This document shows positions 44,395 through 56,355 of a stretch of 64,000 nt of DNA, one piece after another. Origin of the DNA: Heterodera schachtii (lineage: Eukaryota; Nematoda; Chromadorea; Rhabditida; Heteroderidae); contig SIJG01000010.1 of the NCBI GenBank assembly GCA_023374025.1, positions 646,517 through 710,516 on the forward strand. Direction: 5' to 3'. Numbering within the stretch: position 1 is the stretch's first letter; each line of letters opens with the position of its first letter. Below the pieces are notes generated by a model. That model searched no databases. It saw only the letters and a program-made list of their open reading frames with translations, and had not been told where the DNA came from. A program made the position numbers and the translations under genes.

Positions 44395-44545
44395 CATCTT
44401 TTCCTATTTCGTAAATTTTTTACGAAATTGAATTTCATTTTTCTTTTTCGTAAATTTTTTACGAAATTGAATTTCATTTTTCTTTTTCGTAAATTTTTTA
44501 CGAAATTGAATTTCGTTTTGTCTATTTCGTTAATTTTTAACGAAA
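44395..44545 (+). repeat. Tandem palindromic repeat, ~48-bp unit x3
   Basis: Each unit holds TTTCGTAAATTTTTTACGAAA, itself an inverted repeat, followed by TTGAATTTCATTTTTCTT. A diverged fourth unit (TTTCGTTAATTTTTAACGAAA) follows. Confidence 0.85.
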
Positions 44546-45528
44546 TTTTACACTTTTTAGTGAAAATTTGTTAATAAAATTTTTTGAAGATTGTCTAAAA
44601 ATCGCAAAAAACGGTCGGTTTTTACACAAAAACTGTTAACAAATTGCACTGAAATTAAAAAAAGTTTCCGACGGCGCCTATCGGCACCGTCGGACCCCCC
44701 CCCCCCCCCGTTACCCAAAAGTTTTTGTTTGAAAAAACGTCGCAAAAAATGTGATTAAAAAAAGGGAAAAGGAAAAAAAATTGGACTGAAAAGCAAAAAA
44801 AAAAAAAAAGGTCGTCAGAAAAAATTTTTGAGCGTTTTTTTCAATTTCGTAAAAATTTTGGCCTCTGAGGGGGGGGGGGGTGGGGGGGTATTTCGTATTT
44901 CGTAAAGGCAAATTTCTGACCCCCCCCCTTTTCCATGTATGCAAACCATACAAGAGCCGAAATGCAAAAGATTTTGAAAAATTAGGCAAAATAATCAAAA
45001 AAAAAAAGAAAAGTCATTTGACTTAAACACCCATCCCCCATCCCTAGTAATTGGCTGTTGAAGCGGTGCCCAATTGGGGAGACGGCGGCTCATTGTCATT
45101 GTGAATATGGAATTTCGGGCAAAAAGTTTAACAATGTGCTATTTTATTTGTGGGGTGAATGCATTGGGTGAGCGGAGCAGCAGCAACGGAATTTGATTTT
45201 TTGTCGTAAATTTGAAAAAAAAAATAATAATATTTTTAGGCCATTGTCTCCACCAACGGCGGCGGAAGAAGAAAAAGCCGGATCAAAGCAATGAAAATAT
45301 TTGAGGAAATTGGTCGATCTCACCATTTTTGATTTGATGCTCTCTCTCTCTCTCTCTCTTATTTTCTCTTAGAAATGCACTCTCTCTCACTTTCATTTTT
45401 TGTTGATTCTTTCGTTCAATTTTGCATTTTTTTATTCTTTTGCTTTGGTAAAAAACATTCTTGAGTTTGGATTAACGATTGACGACTAAATGGGCTTACA
45501 ATTAGCCGGGTCCAAGGCGTCGGATTTG

Positions 45529-45744
45529 CGGTACTTATCCCTTTTGTGACCCCCCCCCCCCCTCGAAAATTTTTTTACATTTGTTTCATGGATAATTTTA
45601 GGCGCTAAAAACTGATCTACTGTTTATAACTGCATGCAATCTTAAAATAAACAGCTTATCCGCTTTCAGCGCCTAAAATTATCAAAGAAAAAATGTTTAA
45701 AAAAAATTTTCGGGGGGGGGGGGTCACAAAAGGGATAAGTACCG
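45529..45744. mobile_element. MITE-like inverted-repeat element with apparent 6-bp target duplication
   Basis: Inverted ends CGGTACTTATCCCTTTTGTG...CTCGAAAATTTT and AAAATTTTCGGGG...CACAAAAGGGATAAGTACCG, with an inner second inverted pair GATAATTTTAGGCGCT. GATTTG flanks both sides (45523-45528 and 45745-45750). No internal coding frame. The C/G-run termini resemble the elements in gene X intron 3. Confidence 0.8.
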
Positions 45745-46490
45745 GATTTGATATGGTTGGCAAAAATGAAAGGAAATTGACGCCTCGATTTTTTGGAGAT
45801 TTTACGTGACTTAAATTCCCAGCCCTAGCAATAAAATGTCATTTGAATTCTTCTTTTTTAATATTTTTCGCTGATGAATCAAATTCTTCGAGTGGGAGGC
45901 TTTAGATGAATTTTTCTTGTAAAAATTAGAAATTCAGACTCCTTTTCGAATTATTTCAAAATCCATGAACCCAATTCGAACAAAATTCGAATTTTTCCCA
46001 AAAAATGTAAGAACAAAATTTATTAAGTATGTATTCCCAAGTTGAAAAAGGTTAAAGCTCTTAAAAAGTGTTTCTGGGAAGTTTTATGTTCGCTGATCGC
46101 AAATATTTACATTTCAATTCGACCGTTTCTGTGGCCTCCTAATCACAATTCGTCGTAATTCCAAAAGTTTTCACAAATAGGGTTCAAAGTTTTCGATTTT
46201 TTGTTTGTTTTCGGGATAGCAGTCCGAAATTGATCGATTAGATCTTGAATTCGTGATCACTGATCAGTAATACAACGTTGCTGGACTTCAATCTGATTTT
46301 GATCATTTCGTCGTATACACTGAATTCCATTAAAAAGCTCGAAAAATTTTAAACAACGGTGTCGAACGAATAATTTTTTCCCAAAAAATCAAAAATTTAC
46401 GAAAAATTTTAAAAATTATAAAATATGACAATTTTTTAAGTGGTAAGCTCTGTAAATTTGGGCACATTAAGGATCATTTTGTTGCATTTT

Positions 46491-49400
46491 TCATGCAAAA
46501 AGCAACGCCTTCCAATTCAGTCCGATCAGCCACCGTTGGAATTTGCGCCACAAATTTTCCGTGTCGCGCAATGTGTCCAATTCCGTCACATTGGCACTTT
46601 CCATCGGACGAATGCCGCCGGGCGTCGACTCAACCAAATGAAAACTGAAATTTAAATATTTGTTTTAGCCAAGGCTTGGCCATAATATTTGCATAATTAT
46701 GGTATGAGGCCCAATTATGGGGGGCTTTTTCCGGCCCAGACACTTTTTGATCATGAGAATTAAGCCATAAATGGAGAAATGAATTCAAATTTGACACCGC
46801 TAATTGACTCTGAGTCAAGAGCGACAAATCAGTAATTGACTCCGAAAGTCAATTTGAAAGAAGTGACCCTAAGAGTCTCAAACAGGCACTCCCATTAACC
46901 AAAGAGTCAAACATTAAAAACTGAATCCGAAAGTCGAGATGGATAATTGGCCCGAGAGCGGAATCAATAATTAACCCAGAGAGTCGAGAATGACTGCAAT
47001 AGTCGATACTTTAATTAACCCTTAATTGAGACCGATAAATCGAGAATTGACTCCGAAAATGCTAGTGGACAATATGAGCCCGAGAGTCTCGAACAAATGC
47101 CAAAAGTGCCGAACTCACGTGCACCCGTTGATGCTCATCAATGTTGCACGGTTTGTCGACTGCTCCTTGCGCAGCTTGAGCCCGCTGGTGCTGTTGATCA
47201 CCACGTCATACACACGCTCACGGCGTACAGTCGGCGCAGATGCCATCATTTTTGTGCCGCTTCCGTCGGCACCGCCAAAGAATTTGTCGCCTATGGCACA
47301 AAAAAAGGGCAATTTTTATTGGAAAATTTGTAAATTTTTTACAATGTGCAAAGTTCAAGGAAAATTCATTAAATTCGTAACATTGTTACGGAAAGTATAA
47401 ATTCTATGTCTTCGAAAAATTTCCAAAAAATCGGATTTAATCCCCCCAAATTTTGCAAAATTTCGTCAAATTTCTTTGGCAATAATTTTTACTATATTTT
47501 TTTTTTGGCATTTCTTACGAATGTTTGGCATCAGTCGAGAGTAAACAATGTTTTCGGCCTTGTAAATGACCAAAATGTTGTTGGTTTGGTTCCGATGAAG
47601 CACTTTCACAAAGCCGTTCAGAAAGGAGATTTGTTCGGACAAATGAAGAGCTTCGATGCAAAAGTTAACCTTCAAAAAATTCAAATTAATTAAAAAAATT
47701 ATTACAGTAACCCAAAATATTTTACAGTATAATTAAACAAATTTCCTTTGGGGATAATTAGTTTTAAGCATTGAACTCCACAATTGTTAAATTATTATTT
47801 TTCAAAAACCACTTAAAATTTAGTTGCGAGCAAAAGAATTAAAAGGATTTTAAAATTAAAAAATTTTAATTAAAAAATACGGTACCCAAAAATAATTTAC
47901 AGTATAATTAAACAAATTTTTGATTTTTAATATTCTTTTTGAGAGTAAGTTAAGCTTTGAACTATGAAATTTTCAAAGAAAAAACTCAAAACAAACAGAA
48001 TTAAATGGATTTTTTTTAATTGAAAAAAAAAAGTATTTTTAAATAAAAAAATACTGCCAATTTTATTAAAAATAAATTTTCATCAGGCAATTGTAGTAAT
48101 TCTAATTTGAAATTTAATTAATTTTGAATTTCACTTCGAATAAAATTTGGGAAAATAATTAATAAATTTCGAAATTTCACTTCGTAAGGACCTATTAAAA
48201 AAAAAATTTTTTTTTTTGGCTAACTCTGAAAATCAAATTCCCCCAATTTTTTTCCAATTTTCAAAAGTTTTCAAATTTTTTTTTTTTGAAAAATTTATGC
48301 TATTTGTCCCACTTTGATTCGCAACATTCGCTCCTCCGCGTTCATTCGCAATTCGTTGACGTCGCCGACCGCCAGCGACACCATCAAATTCATCAGCAGA
48401 ATGACGGTGATGATTTCGAAAAGAATCAGCAAAAAGTTGGCCACCCACGCCTTACGGCCCAAAATGTCGTTGGCCTCAACCTCGCCGATCATCTTCAAAG
48501 GGAAAGGCGGCAAAAAACAGTGATCAGAAAATGGAAAGTTGAGAAAAAGTGATCAGAAAGTGGGGAAGTAGGGCAGCGACACATACACTGATCGGAAAAG
48601 TGATCAAAATTTTAAAAATCGATAATAGGAATTTTTGAAGGTTCACTGATCAGTATGGGACTCTATCTAATCATAAAGTGATCAGAGCTATAAATTGGGA
48701 ATGTAATAATGGTTTTCGGGCTGATCTCGTTAAAAAGTGATTAGAGTAAATTACTTTGGGATTTATTGATCAGAAAGTGTTAACAAATAAAACAAACACA
48801 TTTATTGTCTGATCAGAACAAAATTTGATTGGCTAATTTCTCTGATCATAGAATGATCAGAACCAAAACATTTACGGGAGTTTGATTTGGTCGGAACCAA
48901 AAATTTGGGAGATCTTTGATCAGATCCCTCCCTGAATAATCATAATCATGCCGACCCAACCGACCATTGCCGATGTTTTGGTGAACGATTGGAACAGTGC
49001 CATCAGCACAGAGCTGGTGTTCCCAAAGTCCTGATCATCCCACGGCGCGGTGCCCGAATCGCGCATGATCAGCATGAAAGCGAACGCGAAAGTGGCAAGG
49101 GTTGGGATCCAAATGATGGTGGTCTTAAATGGGATGCTGATCAAATTGGCGCGATCGGAAAATGATTTTCAATATTGATCAATACGGCTCAAAATTATAT
49201 GGATATAAAATCGCAAAATATGGCGCCATAAAATATCGATCAAAAAGCGCGAAAAATTGACAAAAATGGCAAAAACATGGACATAAATTTTTCCAAATTG
49301 AGGAATAATTTTAAAAATTTCTTCAAATTCGCTAAATGTACAGTAAAACTTTCAAAAATGGCTAATATGGTCTAATCATTTTAACATAAAAATAGTAATA

Positions 49401-52400
49401 AAGTTCAAATTTGCTAATTTTTTGCGAAAAAACGATCAGAAAAGCGAAATTTTCCATATTTTTACTAAAATTTAATTTAGATAATACTATTTTCGAGAAA
49501 ATTTCGTAAAAAAATGATTTTTTCGCAGAATTTTCCGACTTCAACGGTCAAAAAGGCCATTTAGCTGATGGTTGCTGAACATACATTGAGGAAGGAGAAC
49601 AGAATTTTGGACATCATCAAAATGTACGAGCCGCAGGGCGCCTTGCGCAGCACGTACAAGCAGTTGATCCAGGAGGCCAACGTGGCCACAATGGGCAAGA
49701 ACCAGCCAATTGTGCGCTGAAAAAGTGAGTACTCTAAACCGGGGATGACATTCCTCCGAGAACCCAAAAAATTTTCGGAAAAAATCGGAATTCCGAGGCC
49801 CAGAATTTTTAAGTCTGAATTTCGACGCCCAAAAATGACAGAAACCGGAATTCAAACGGAAAAATTAGTTTAATGAAAAGTGGGGAATTTTTTTTTAAAT
49901 TTTCTTATAAAATGCTACCAGCAGAATTATCGTACTCTCTACAATTCAAAAAATTTAAAATAATTTCGGCACTTCATATACTAAAATAATATTTAATGCT
50001 ACAGTAAATTATTCGAAAAATACTGTATTACTGACGCATTTTCTCGTGGCCCTTTTTTGCCGTTTGATTTTGTAGCTTGGTACTGTAAATCAAACCATGA
50101 AATCGGTCCAACAGTACCAAAAGATCAGGGCTTTCCAACTGTCCTTATTTTTTAAGGTAAAAGTGTCGTTAATTTGAATTTTTTAAATTTTAAATTGCGC
50201 TGTTGAATTGAAATTTTTCGAGTTTTTCGGTAGAAACTCGAAATTTTGAAAAAAAAATTCTGATCACTTTAAGCTCCTCGTTGTAGTCGTCGAAGCTGAA
50301 CAGGTGCCAACTCCAAATGTAAAGCAAAGTGATGGCGTAAGTGATCAGAGACCATGTGTAGGAGATCAGAAACCAGGCGGACACGGCACCGATGCCAAAT
50401 TGCAATTTAAGCGCCGCTTTCACCAACTTTTAAATGCAAATTTATATTTAAAATTGTAAATAAAAAAATAAAATTAATTAAACAAAATTGTCTATTTTAA
50501 TCGATGAATGGGAGACTGATCGGGGGATTCTTTTTTGGGATTGATCAGAGCAAGGAGGCGGAATCGAGATCAGGGAACAAGACCAATCAAATATTAATTC
50601 TCATATTTATCCTTTTTTTTTGAATGGATCAGTGTGCCGTGCCGTACGATTGGTTCAATTCGGAATGGCATTTTGGACAATCCATCAAAATCTTTTTTTA
50701 GGACAAATGATCAAGTTTTCTTCGAATGTTATTTTAAAATTATGAATTTTTTGGGTTTTTTGAAAATGAATGGCATATATAGACAGATTTTTGTCCAAAA
50801 TTGAATTGAATTTTTACATTTTAAATTTTAAATTTTCAAAATTTACCATGAAAAACACGAAGAACAACAAAATTGTGGACACCAAAAGGTTTTTGGCCAC
50901 CGATGGAGGACCATTCACGTAGGAGAAGAGCAATGCCAAGAACAGAAAATAGAGCAAAATGTGCACAACGTAAAACAGGGCACAGGAGAGCAGCTGAAAA
51001 GCGCAGTGATCAGTGATCAGCAGAGTTTATTAGTGATCGGAAATATTTGAGTGAATTTTGATCAGATTCGACAGTTGTGATCAAAATGGAAATTCTTTTT
51101 TTACCTTTATCCTTTTATTCTTTTTTTAAATATTCTTTTTTTTAATTTTTATTTATTTTGTTTCTTTGAACAGATTAGGGAATAAAGAGTATATGACTGA
51201 TGAGAAGTGATCGCGAAATCTGATCAGCAACAGGGACCAGTAAAAAGGTTATAATAGATTAGAATGAGTTGTAATCATTGGGAAAAAGCGGAGACTAAAA
51301 AGCGACTGAATCAGCAGTGATCAGGAAAAATGTGAGTGAATTCCCTGTCAGTACAGTAATCAGAAAAAGGGCGATCAAGTGTAAATGATTCAATGATCAA
51401 AATGAGATTGGCATGCTTAAAGAGATTTGTTGAACTGACTAATTGATTCGAGACTCGAAAATTGATCGGAAATAAATCGGTGGGCTGATCACTTAAAAGC
51501 ATGACGAATTTTTTTTGGCCAATAATCAGAATATGATCATGGCAGTAGTAACCTGGCACTTTAATTACCTTTTCGTTGACAAAATTGAGCACCAACGGAT
51601 GACGGATGACGCGCCATTGGCCACGGTCCTTCAGCGTCTTAAGCACCACCCGGTTGATGATCTCTCCACGTGAAGCGGCACCTGGAAAAAATTCCGACTG
51701 AAAAATATTGAGAAAATTGGAAAATTTGATCAAAAAACATAATGCCAAAATTAGTATAAATGCCGTTTTTTCAAGATTTGAACTGCTGATCGAAGAGGAA
51801 AAACACACGTAGACTAATTGTTATACACAAAGTGTACATACGGTAACTAATCAACAGTGATCAAAGAATCGAATTTTAAACACACAAATCATAGTCAGAT
51901 TTAATTTGATCAATCGATGATTGATCACAGCCAATAACCAGTGATCAAACACAAAAAAAAAGGTGGACAAAATCATGAGCTGAAAAAATGTTGCCAATTT
52001 CATTAAAATTTTTCTTAGGGTTAAAAGCCGAGGCTTAAGCAAAATTTTCAGAAATGATTAAATGGAAAAACGCACCTTTGACGTAGTCGAACAGAAAGAT
52101 CATCTTAATAAAATTAATAAAAATTTATTTTATAAAATTAAAAATAAAATTAAATTAAATAAATATTTTTATTTTGAGAAAAATTGAAAAATTTCAAAAA
52201 TTTGTCATTTTGTAATTGATACTTTTTTTTGTTTAGTTAAAAGGTGTGTTGATGACTAATCATCCTTCATTTTGCGCCACAAATTGCCTCCTCACCTTTT
52301 CCTCGTCTTCCCACACCAGCGAACGTTCGTTGAACAAATCCAACAATTCCCTCAAAAAATTAATTAATTAATTTCAAAATTTTGATTAATTAAATTTCGA

Positions 52401-52910
52401 TCACATAGGAGAGCAAGTTCTACAAAAATGGTAGGAGGCTACTGTACAACAATTTTGAACCAAAAAGTTTGGATTTAAATATGCCCCCTAATAGGGGTGG
52501 TATGGAATTCCGATTTCTGAAAAATTTTTAGGCCTATCTATGAATTCCGGTTTTCCGAGACATTGTCGAGCCTCAGAATTCCGCTTTCCAATTTTCGAAA
52601 AATTTTGGGACCATGGAATTCCGATTTCCGAAATTGTTTGGCGCTTCGGAATGTCATCCCTGTCCCCTACCCCAAAAAAATGAAAACTAAAGCCTAAATC
52701 ACGGGATAATCCGAATTCCCTCGAGAAATTCTCGAGCAGGAAAAGGCAGGGGGGGCGGCACAATTTATCCGATCGAATGTGTTTTTTAATGTGATCGCAA
52801 TTGTTGGCACACATTTTGCCCATTTGTTTGCCCACTCACTGCGCTTTGGCATTTTCGCCGCTCAACGGTTTGCGATGTTCCGCATCAATTGATCCGGGAG
52901 TTGCCCTCAT
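46491..52910 (-). CDS. TRPA-type cation channel lacking ankyrin repeats, 12 exons
   Basis: Exons 52910-52840, 52350-52296, 52103-52076, 51681-51569, 50993-50847, 50426-50268, 49716-49585, 49123-48965, 48492-48313, 47669-47519, 47290-47119 and 46644-46491 give 506 residues with all phases closed. A HPLVLNFVNEK pre-S1 motif (~80-89) precedes several membrane helices (~90-235) and S5 (CGSYILMMSKILFSFLN). The pore has a TSAMMIGEVEAND motif matching the MMLGD(I/E) of TRPA channels (~286-297). S6 and the gate follow, ILLMNLMVSLAVGDV (~318-332), then a cytosolic coil/TRP-like region. Known TRPA proteins carry about 16 N-terminal ankyrin repeats. Here an in-frame TAA lies about 75 bases before the first ATG, with no acceptor between, so the protein starts just before the channel part. 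The acceptor at 49124 (TTTAAG) was preferred over CAG 13 bases upstream because only it keeps phase and alignment. Confidence 0.8.
46795..47095. repeat. GACTC/GAGTC degenerate repeat in the last TRPA-like intron
   Basis: Repeated (A)ATTGACTCCGAAAGTCGAGAA-like words about every 25-40 bases; several are partial palindromes (GACTCTGAGTC). Confidence 0.6.
48520..49150. repeat. TGATCA-word cluster in TRPA-like intron
   Basis: A dozen or so TGATCA(G/C) words spaced by 20-60 bases in the intron between the S6 and pore exons; more follow in the 50.5-52 kb introns. Confidence 0.6.
52500..52655. repeat. GGAATTCCGATTTCCGAAA degenerate repeat
   Basis: Three to four units of about 55 bases with (A/G)GAATTCCG(A/G)TTTCCGA; a similar patch lies at about 49760-49855. 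Located between exons 1 and 2 of the TRPA-like gene. Confidence 0.5.
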
Positions 52911-55900
52911 AATTGGCGCGCCAGCAGCAGGACAACAATCGCAAATTAATTGTGCGCCAAAATTTGGCGCAAATCGCCACAATTAAAAATTGGCAATTCT
53001 CTCTTGGGGCACGGGATTTAAATATTTAATTTAATATTTGGCATTTTGCCAAAGAGGGAAGAACATGACATGGATTTTTGGGATTTGCTCCCAATTTAAA
53101 TGTGTCAAATTTCGAAAAATTTTCGGGAATTAGCCCAAAGTCTATGGATACAAATTTTTTGGCCTTGGTTGACGAGGCTTCAAAATCCCGACAGGTCCAC
53201 TCATTATGAGACAAATTTACAATTTTAAAATTCGTGAAATTTCGAGAAATTTATAATTTTTCAATTGCAAAATAAATGGGAGAAGAAATGGCCACAGTCC
53301 GCACACGGCCGGAGGATTGGGCATTTTGTTTTGGCATAGTGTAACGAGAAATTAGAAAATTGACGAAAGGGGACGGGGAGGGGTGGGAGAGGCGAGAGGG
53401 GGGCTAAAATTCATTCATTCCCACACAAAGCAAAGGATGGAATGGGCCCCGGGGGGAGGGGCGGGGCGGAAGGATTCATCCGTCCCCCGCCGGGGCCACC
53501 GCTACGCTCCGCGTCGTCCATAGAAAAGGGGAGGCGGGCGGACGGTGGGGCCCGGGAAAAACGCCGGGGGGGGGGGGGGAAGGGATCAATAACCAGCAGC
53601 AGCAGCACACATCTGTGGCTGCTAATGGAGCTGTTGGTGCTGTTGTGGCCACGCCTGCTCTGGCGACATTTGTGCCCGGAGGGGACCAATAATGGAGGCA
53701 AAAGTCCAATTCAGTACTCTCGCGCCGCGTCGGGGATGACTCATTTGTCAGCAGCGCTGGGGCTGTCCGAAGAAGTCGAAATTTGATGATGCATTTGGCA
53801 TGAGTAATAGGAGAGAGAGAGGCCACTGATTAAATTGCAAATTTGGCAACATTAAAAAGTTTGGCCATGAATGATCGTGAATATGGGTGCCAACAAAACT
53901 TTGCCCGATTCAGTACTACCAGGTAAAACAAAAATTCAGCGCCACGGTGGGCTGGTATTGGCAAAAATCTGCAAGTATCTGTTTGCCATGGTTTTGATCA
54001 CTTACATGTCTGATCAGCCAGATTTGGCCAAATTTCAGTAACAGGACAACTCAGCGCTGTTGATCAGTAAATATTTTCGTTTAATCAACAGATCAGTGAT
54101 CATAGGTCGGAACGAATGGTCGGTCAGTTTTTCTGTAAAAAAACCGAAAAATGCCGAAATCGAAAGACGCCGAAAATCCAAGGATTTCGTCAGTTTTTTC
54201 GGATAATAAAACAAAAGCGCAAAAAGTCGAAAAACCCGGAAAAAATGACTGCGCCTATCAGTCTAATAGAAATGCTTTTTCACCGGTACCAAATGTCCGG
54301 CGCTCAATTCTTTCGATTTGTCGCTCGGATGGCCCAACCAAATCTCAGCGCGACCATCGACTGTTTACGCATATCACAATTGGCTGTTTTGTTGTGCCCC
54401 AATGTTTGTGCGCATTTGCGCTATTATTGTTGATGAATAATAATGGTGAAGAGGGGACCGATCTCTCCCCCCGTCCCCTAAGGGTGTGAAAATGGAATAA
54501 TTGTGGTAAATGGACAAAATGATCCCCCGCAGGGACGAAAAATTTTGCAAAATTTTTTTCACTCTGCGTGAAATCGTAACTGTGCGGAGGTGTGAAATTC
54601 CCCCCCCCCCAACTTTTGCTCGTCCCAAATTCCTTTTTTCTCGTCCCGATTTATCGTCCTGAATTCTATGTTCTCGTCACGAATCCCTGGCCGTCTCTAG
54701 CCGAATCCCGGATTTTTTTCTCGTCCCAAACTCCGTTTTTACTGTGTCATGAATCCCGCCCGAAAATTTTACCAACCCAATTTTTATTCCCCCCCCCCCC
54801 CCCGAGTCTTGAACTCCATTTTTTCTCGTCCCACATCTCCGGACATCCCTACCTTAATCCCGGTTTTTTCTCGTCCTGAATCCCAACCCGGAAAATTTTG
54901 CCGTCCCGCTTTTATCGTCTTGAATTCCCTGTTCTCGTCACGAATCCCTGGCCGCTAGCCGAATCCCGTAAAATTTTCTTGTCCCGAACTCCGCATTTTA
55001 TTGTTTCACGAATCCCGACCAAATTATATAAAACACCGTTTTTTTATCGTCCACAGTCTCGAAGCCACTTTTTAACGTCTCACATCCCCGTCACTACCTT
55101 ATGCATGCACTTTTATCGTCAGAAAATCCCGAACTGGAAAAATTGCCGGCCAAGATTTTTGTATTATTGTTCGTAACAACTATAAATTTCCAGCAGGGGA
55201 AGGGTAAACTGACGTCCATTCGAGAAAATCCCAAAAAACAAACAAATGTATACAGAAAATCATCGCTAAATCTTGACCGATAAAAATCGATTGTTTTAGT
55301 TAATTAAATATTTTATTCCAAAATAATTAAATAAAATTTATATAAAAACGATTTTTCTTTTGTGCCACAGATTTTTTGGCACTTTTAACAGCTTCAATCG
55401 GTTCACACATTATGCATGTACACAAATCGTCAAAGAAACAGCCCGTCAAAATTGGTCTAAAGAAAAGAGGGAAAAATTTGTGTAAAAATTTAATTTTGGC
55501 AAAATGTTTCACTGCAAAATTCAAATTCAAAACGAATTACTCTCTAAACGAATTTTATCTAAAAATGTTATTTGGAAAGCATAAAAAAACAATTATGTAT
55601 AATTAAATATTTAAATGTATGTATAATTATAATTTACATAAAATGGCAATTTGTTAGAGGGAAGGAAAAACAATGGACGGACGAGAAGGGAAGAGAAGCA
55701 CAGAGGGGAGAGGGACGTGAATAAATGATGAGACCCTTTTGTTTGGCGAGAGAAGCTGGGGTGTGGAAATAGTGTAACAAATGGAGAGAGAGACAGAGAG
55801 AGAGCGGAGGACAGAGACGGACAAAAGAAGGAAAAAATAGTGTGTTTTTGGTGTTAAATGTTATGTGACAGAGAAAAAAAAATAGTGCGTTAAATGATGA

Positions 55901-56355
55901 GAGTGATATACAAAGAAAAAAACGGCAAAAAACAATCAATTGTTAAACAAGAATCAACCAGCAATGCTTCCAAAAGTGATCAGTCTAATATTGATTGATC
56001 GGCATAAACTGATCAAAGAGAAACAGCGTAGATTTCCCGAAAAAAAAGATTGATGATCAGAAACCTAGGGTCTGATCAGCATTGATCAAATCCATCAAAT
56101 TAAGTTTGCGATCAGCAGGTTGATCATTGAATGCAAACATTGATCAGATCACTACTGATTGAGGCAATCCTTCAATACCGGATCAGGTATTAAGCCTGAT
56201 CACTTGACCATGAAAATTACATAAGGACTGATCAGTTTGTTCATTTTGGAAGCATTGTCACACATAAAAAACAAAGACAAAGAAATGTGAAACAGAATGT
56301 GTACGAATTGGGTTGGATGGGTTAGAGAACACAGAGGGAAAGAGAGAGAAAAAAA
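52911..56355. other. Non-coding region between TEP-like and TRPA-like genes
   Basis: No supportable gene and no ankyrin-like reading frame on either strand. It holds a GC-rich patch (about 53440-53760), the 54640-55060 repeat, a GA tract (55650-55830) and a TGATCA cluster (55975-56240). Confidence 0.55.
54640..55060 (+). repeat. CTCGTCC(C)GAATCCC-type degenerate repeat, including a ~262-bp duplication
   Basis: Many short units (CTCGTCACGAATCCCTGGCCG...TAGCCGAATCCCG). A longer block starting TTTATCGTC(C/T)TGAATT recurs at about 54650 and 54912. Confidence 0.7.

Larger units (their letters stand above)
43520..46490. other. Non-coding repeat-rich region
   Basis: No gene seen. Contains diverged TTGGTAGCATTCGAAAGC element pieces (about 43760-44110), G-homopolymers, the 44395-44545 palindromic repeat and the 45529-45744 MITE. 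Confidence 0.55.

Noticed and set aside
53411..53826. GC-rich frames on both strands
   Set aside because: Low-complexity GC patch with overlapping frames, no splice partners and no motif.
52911..56355. Search for ankyrin-repeat exons of the TRPA-like gene
   Set aside because: No frame with the ankyrin pattern (G-TPLH-A) was found on the minus strand.
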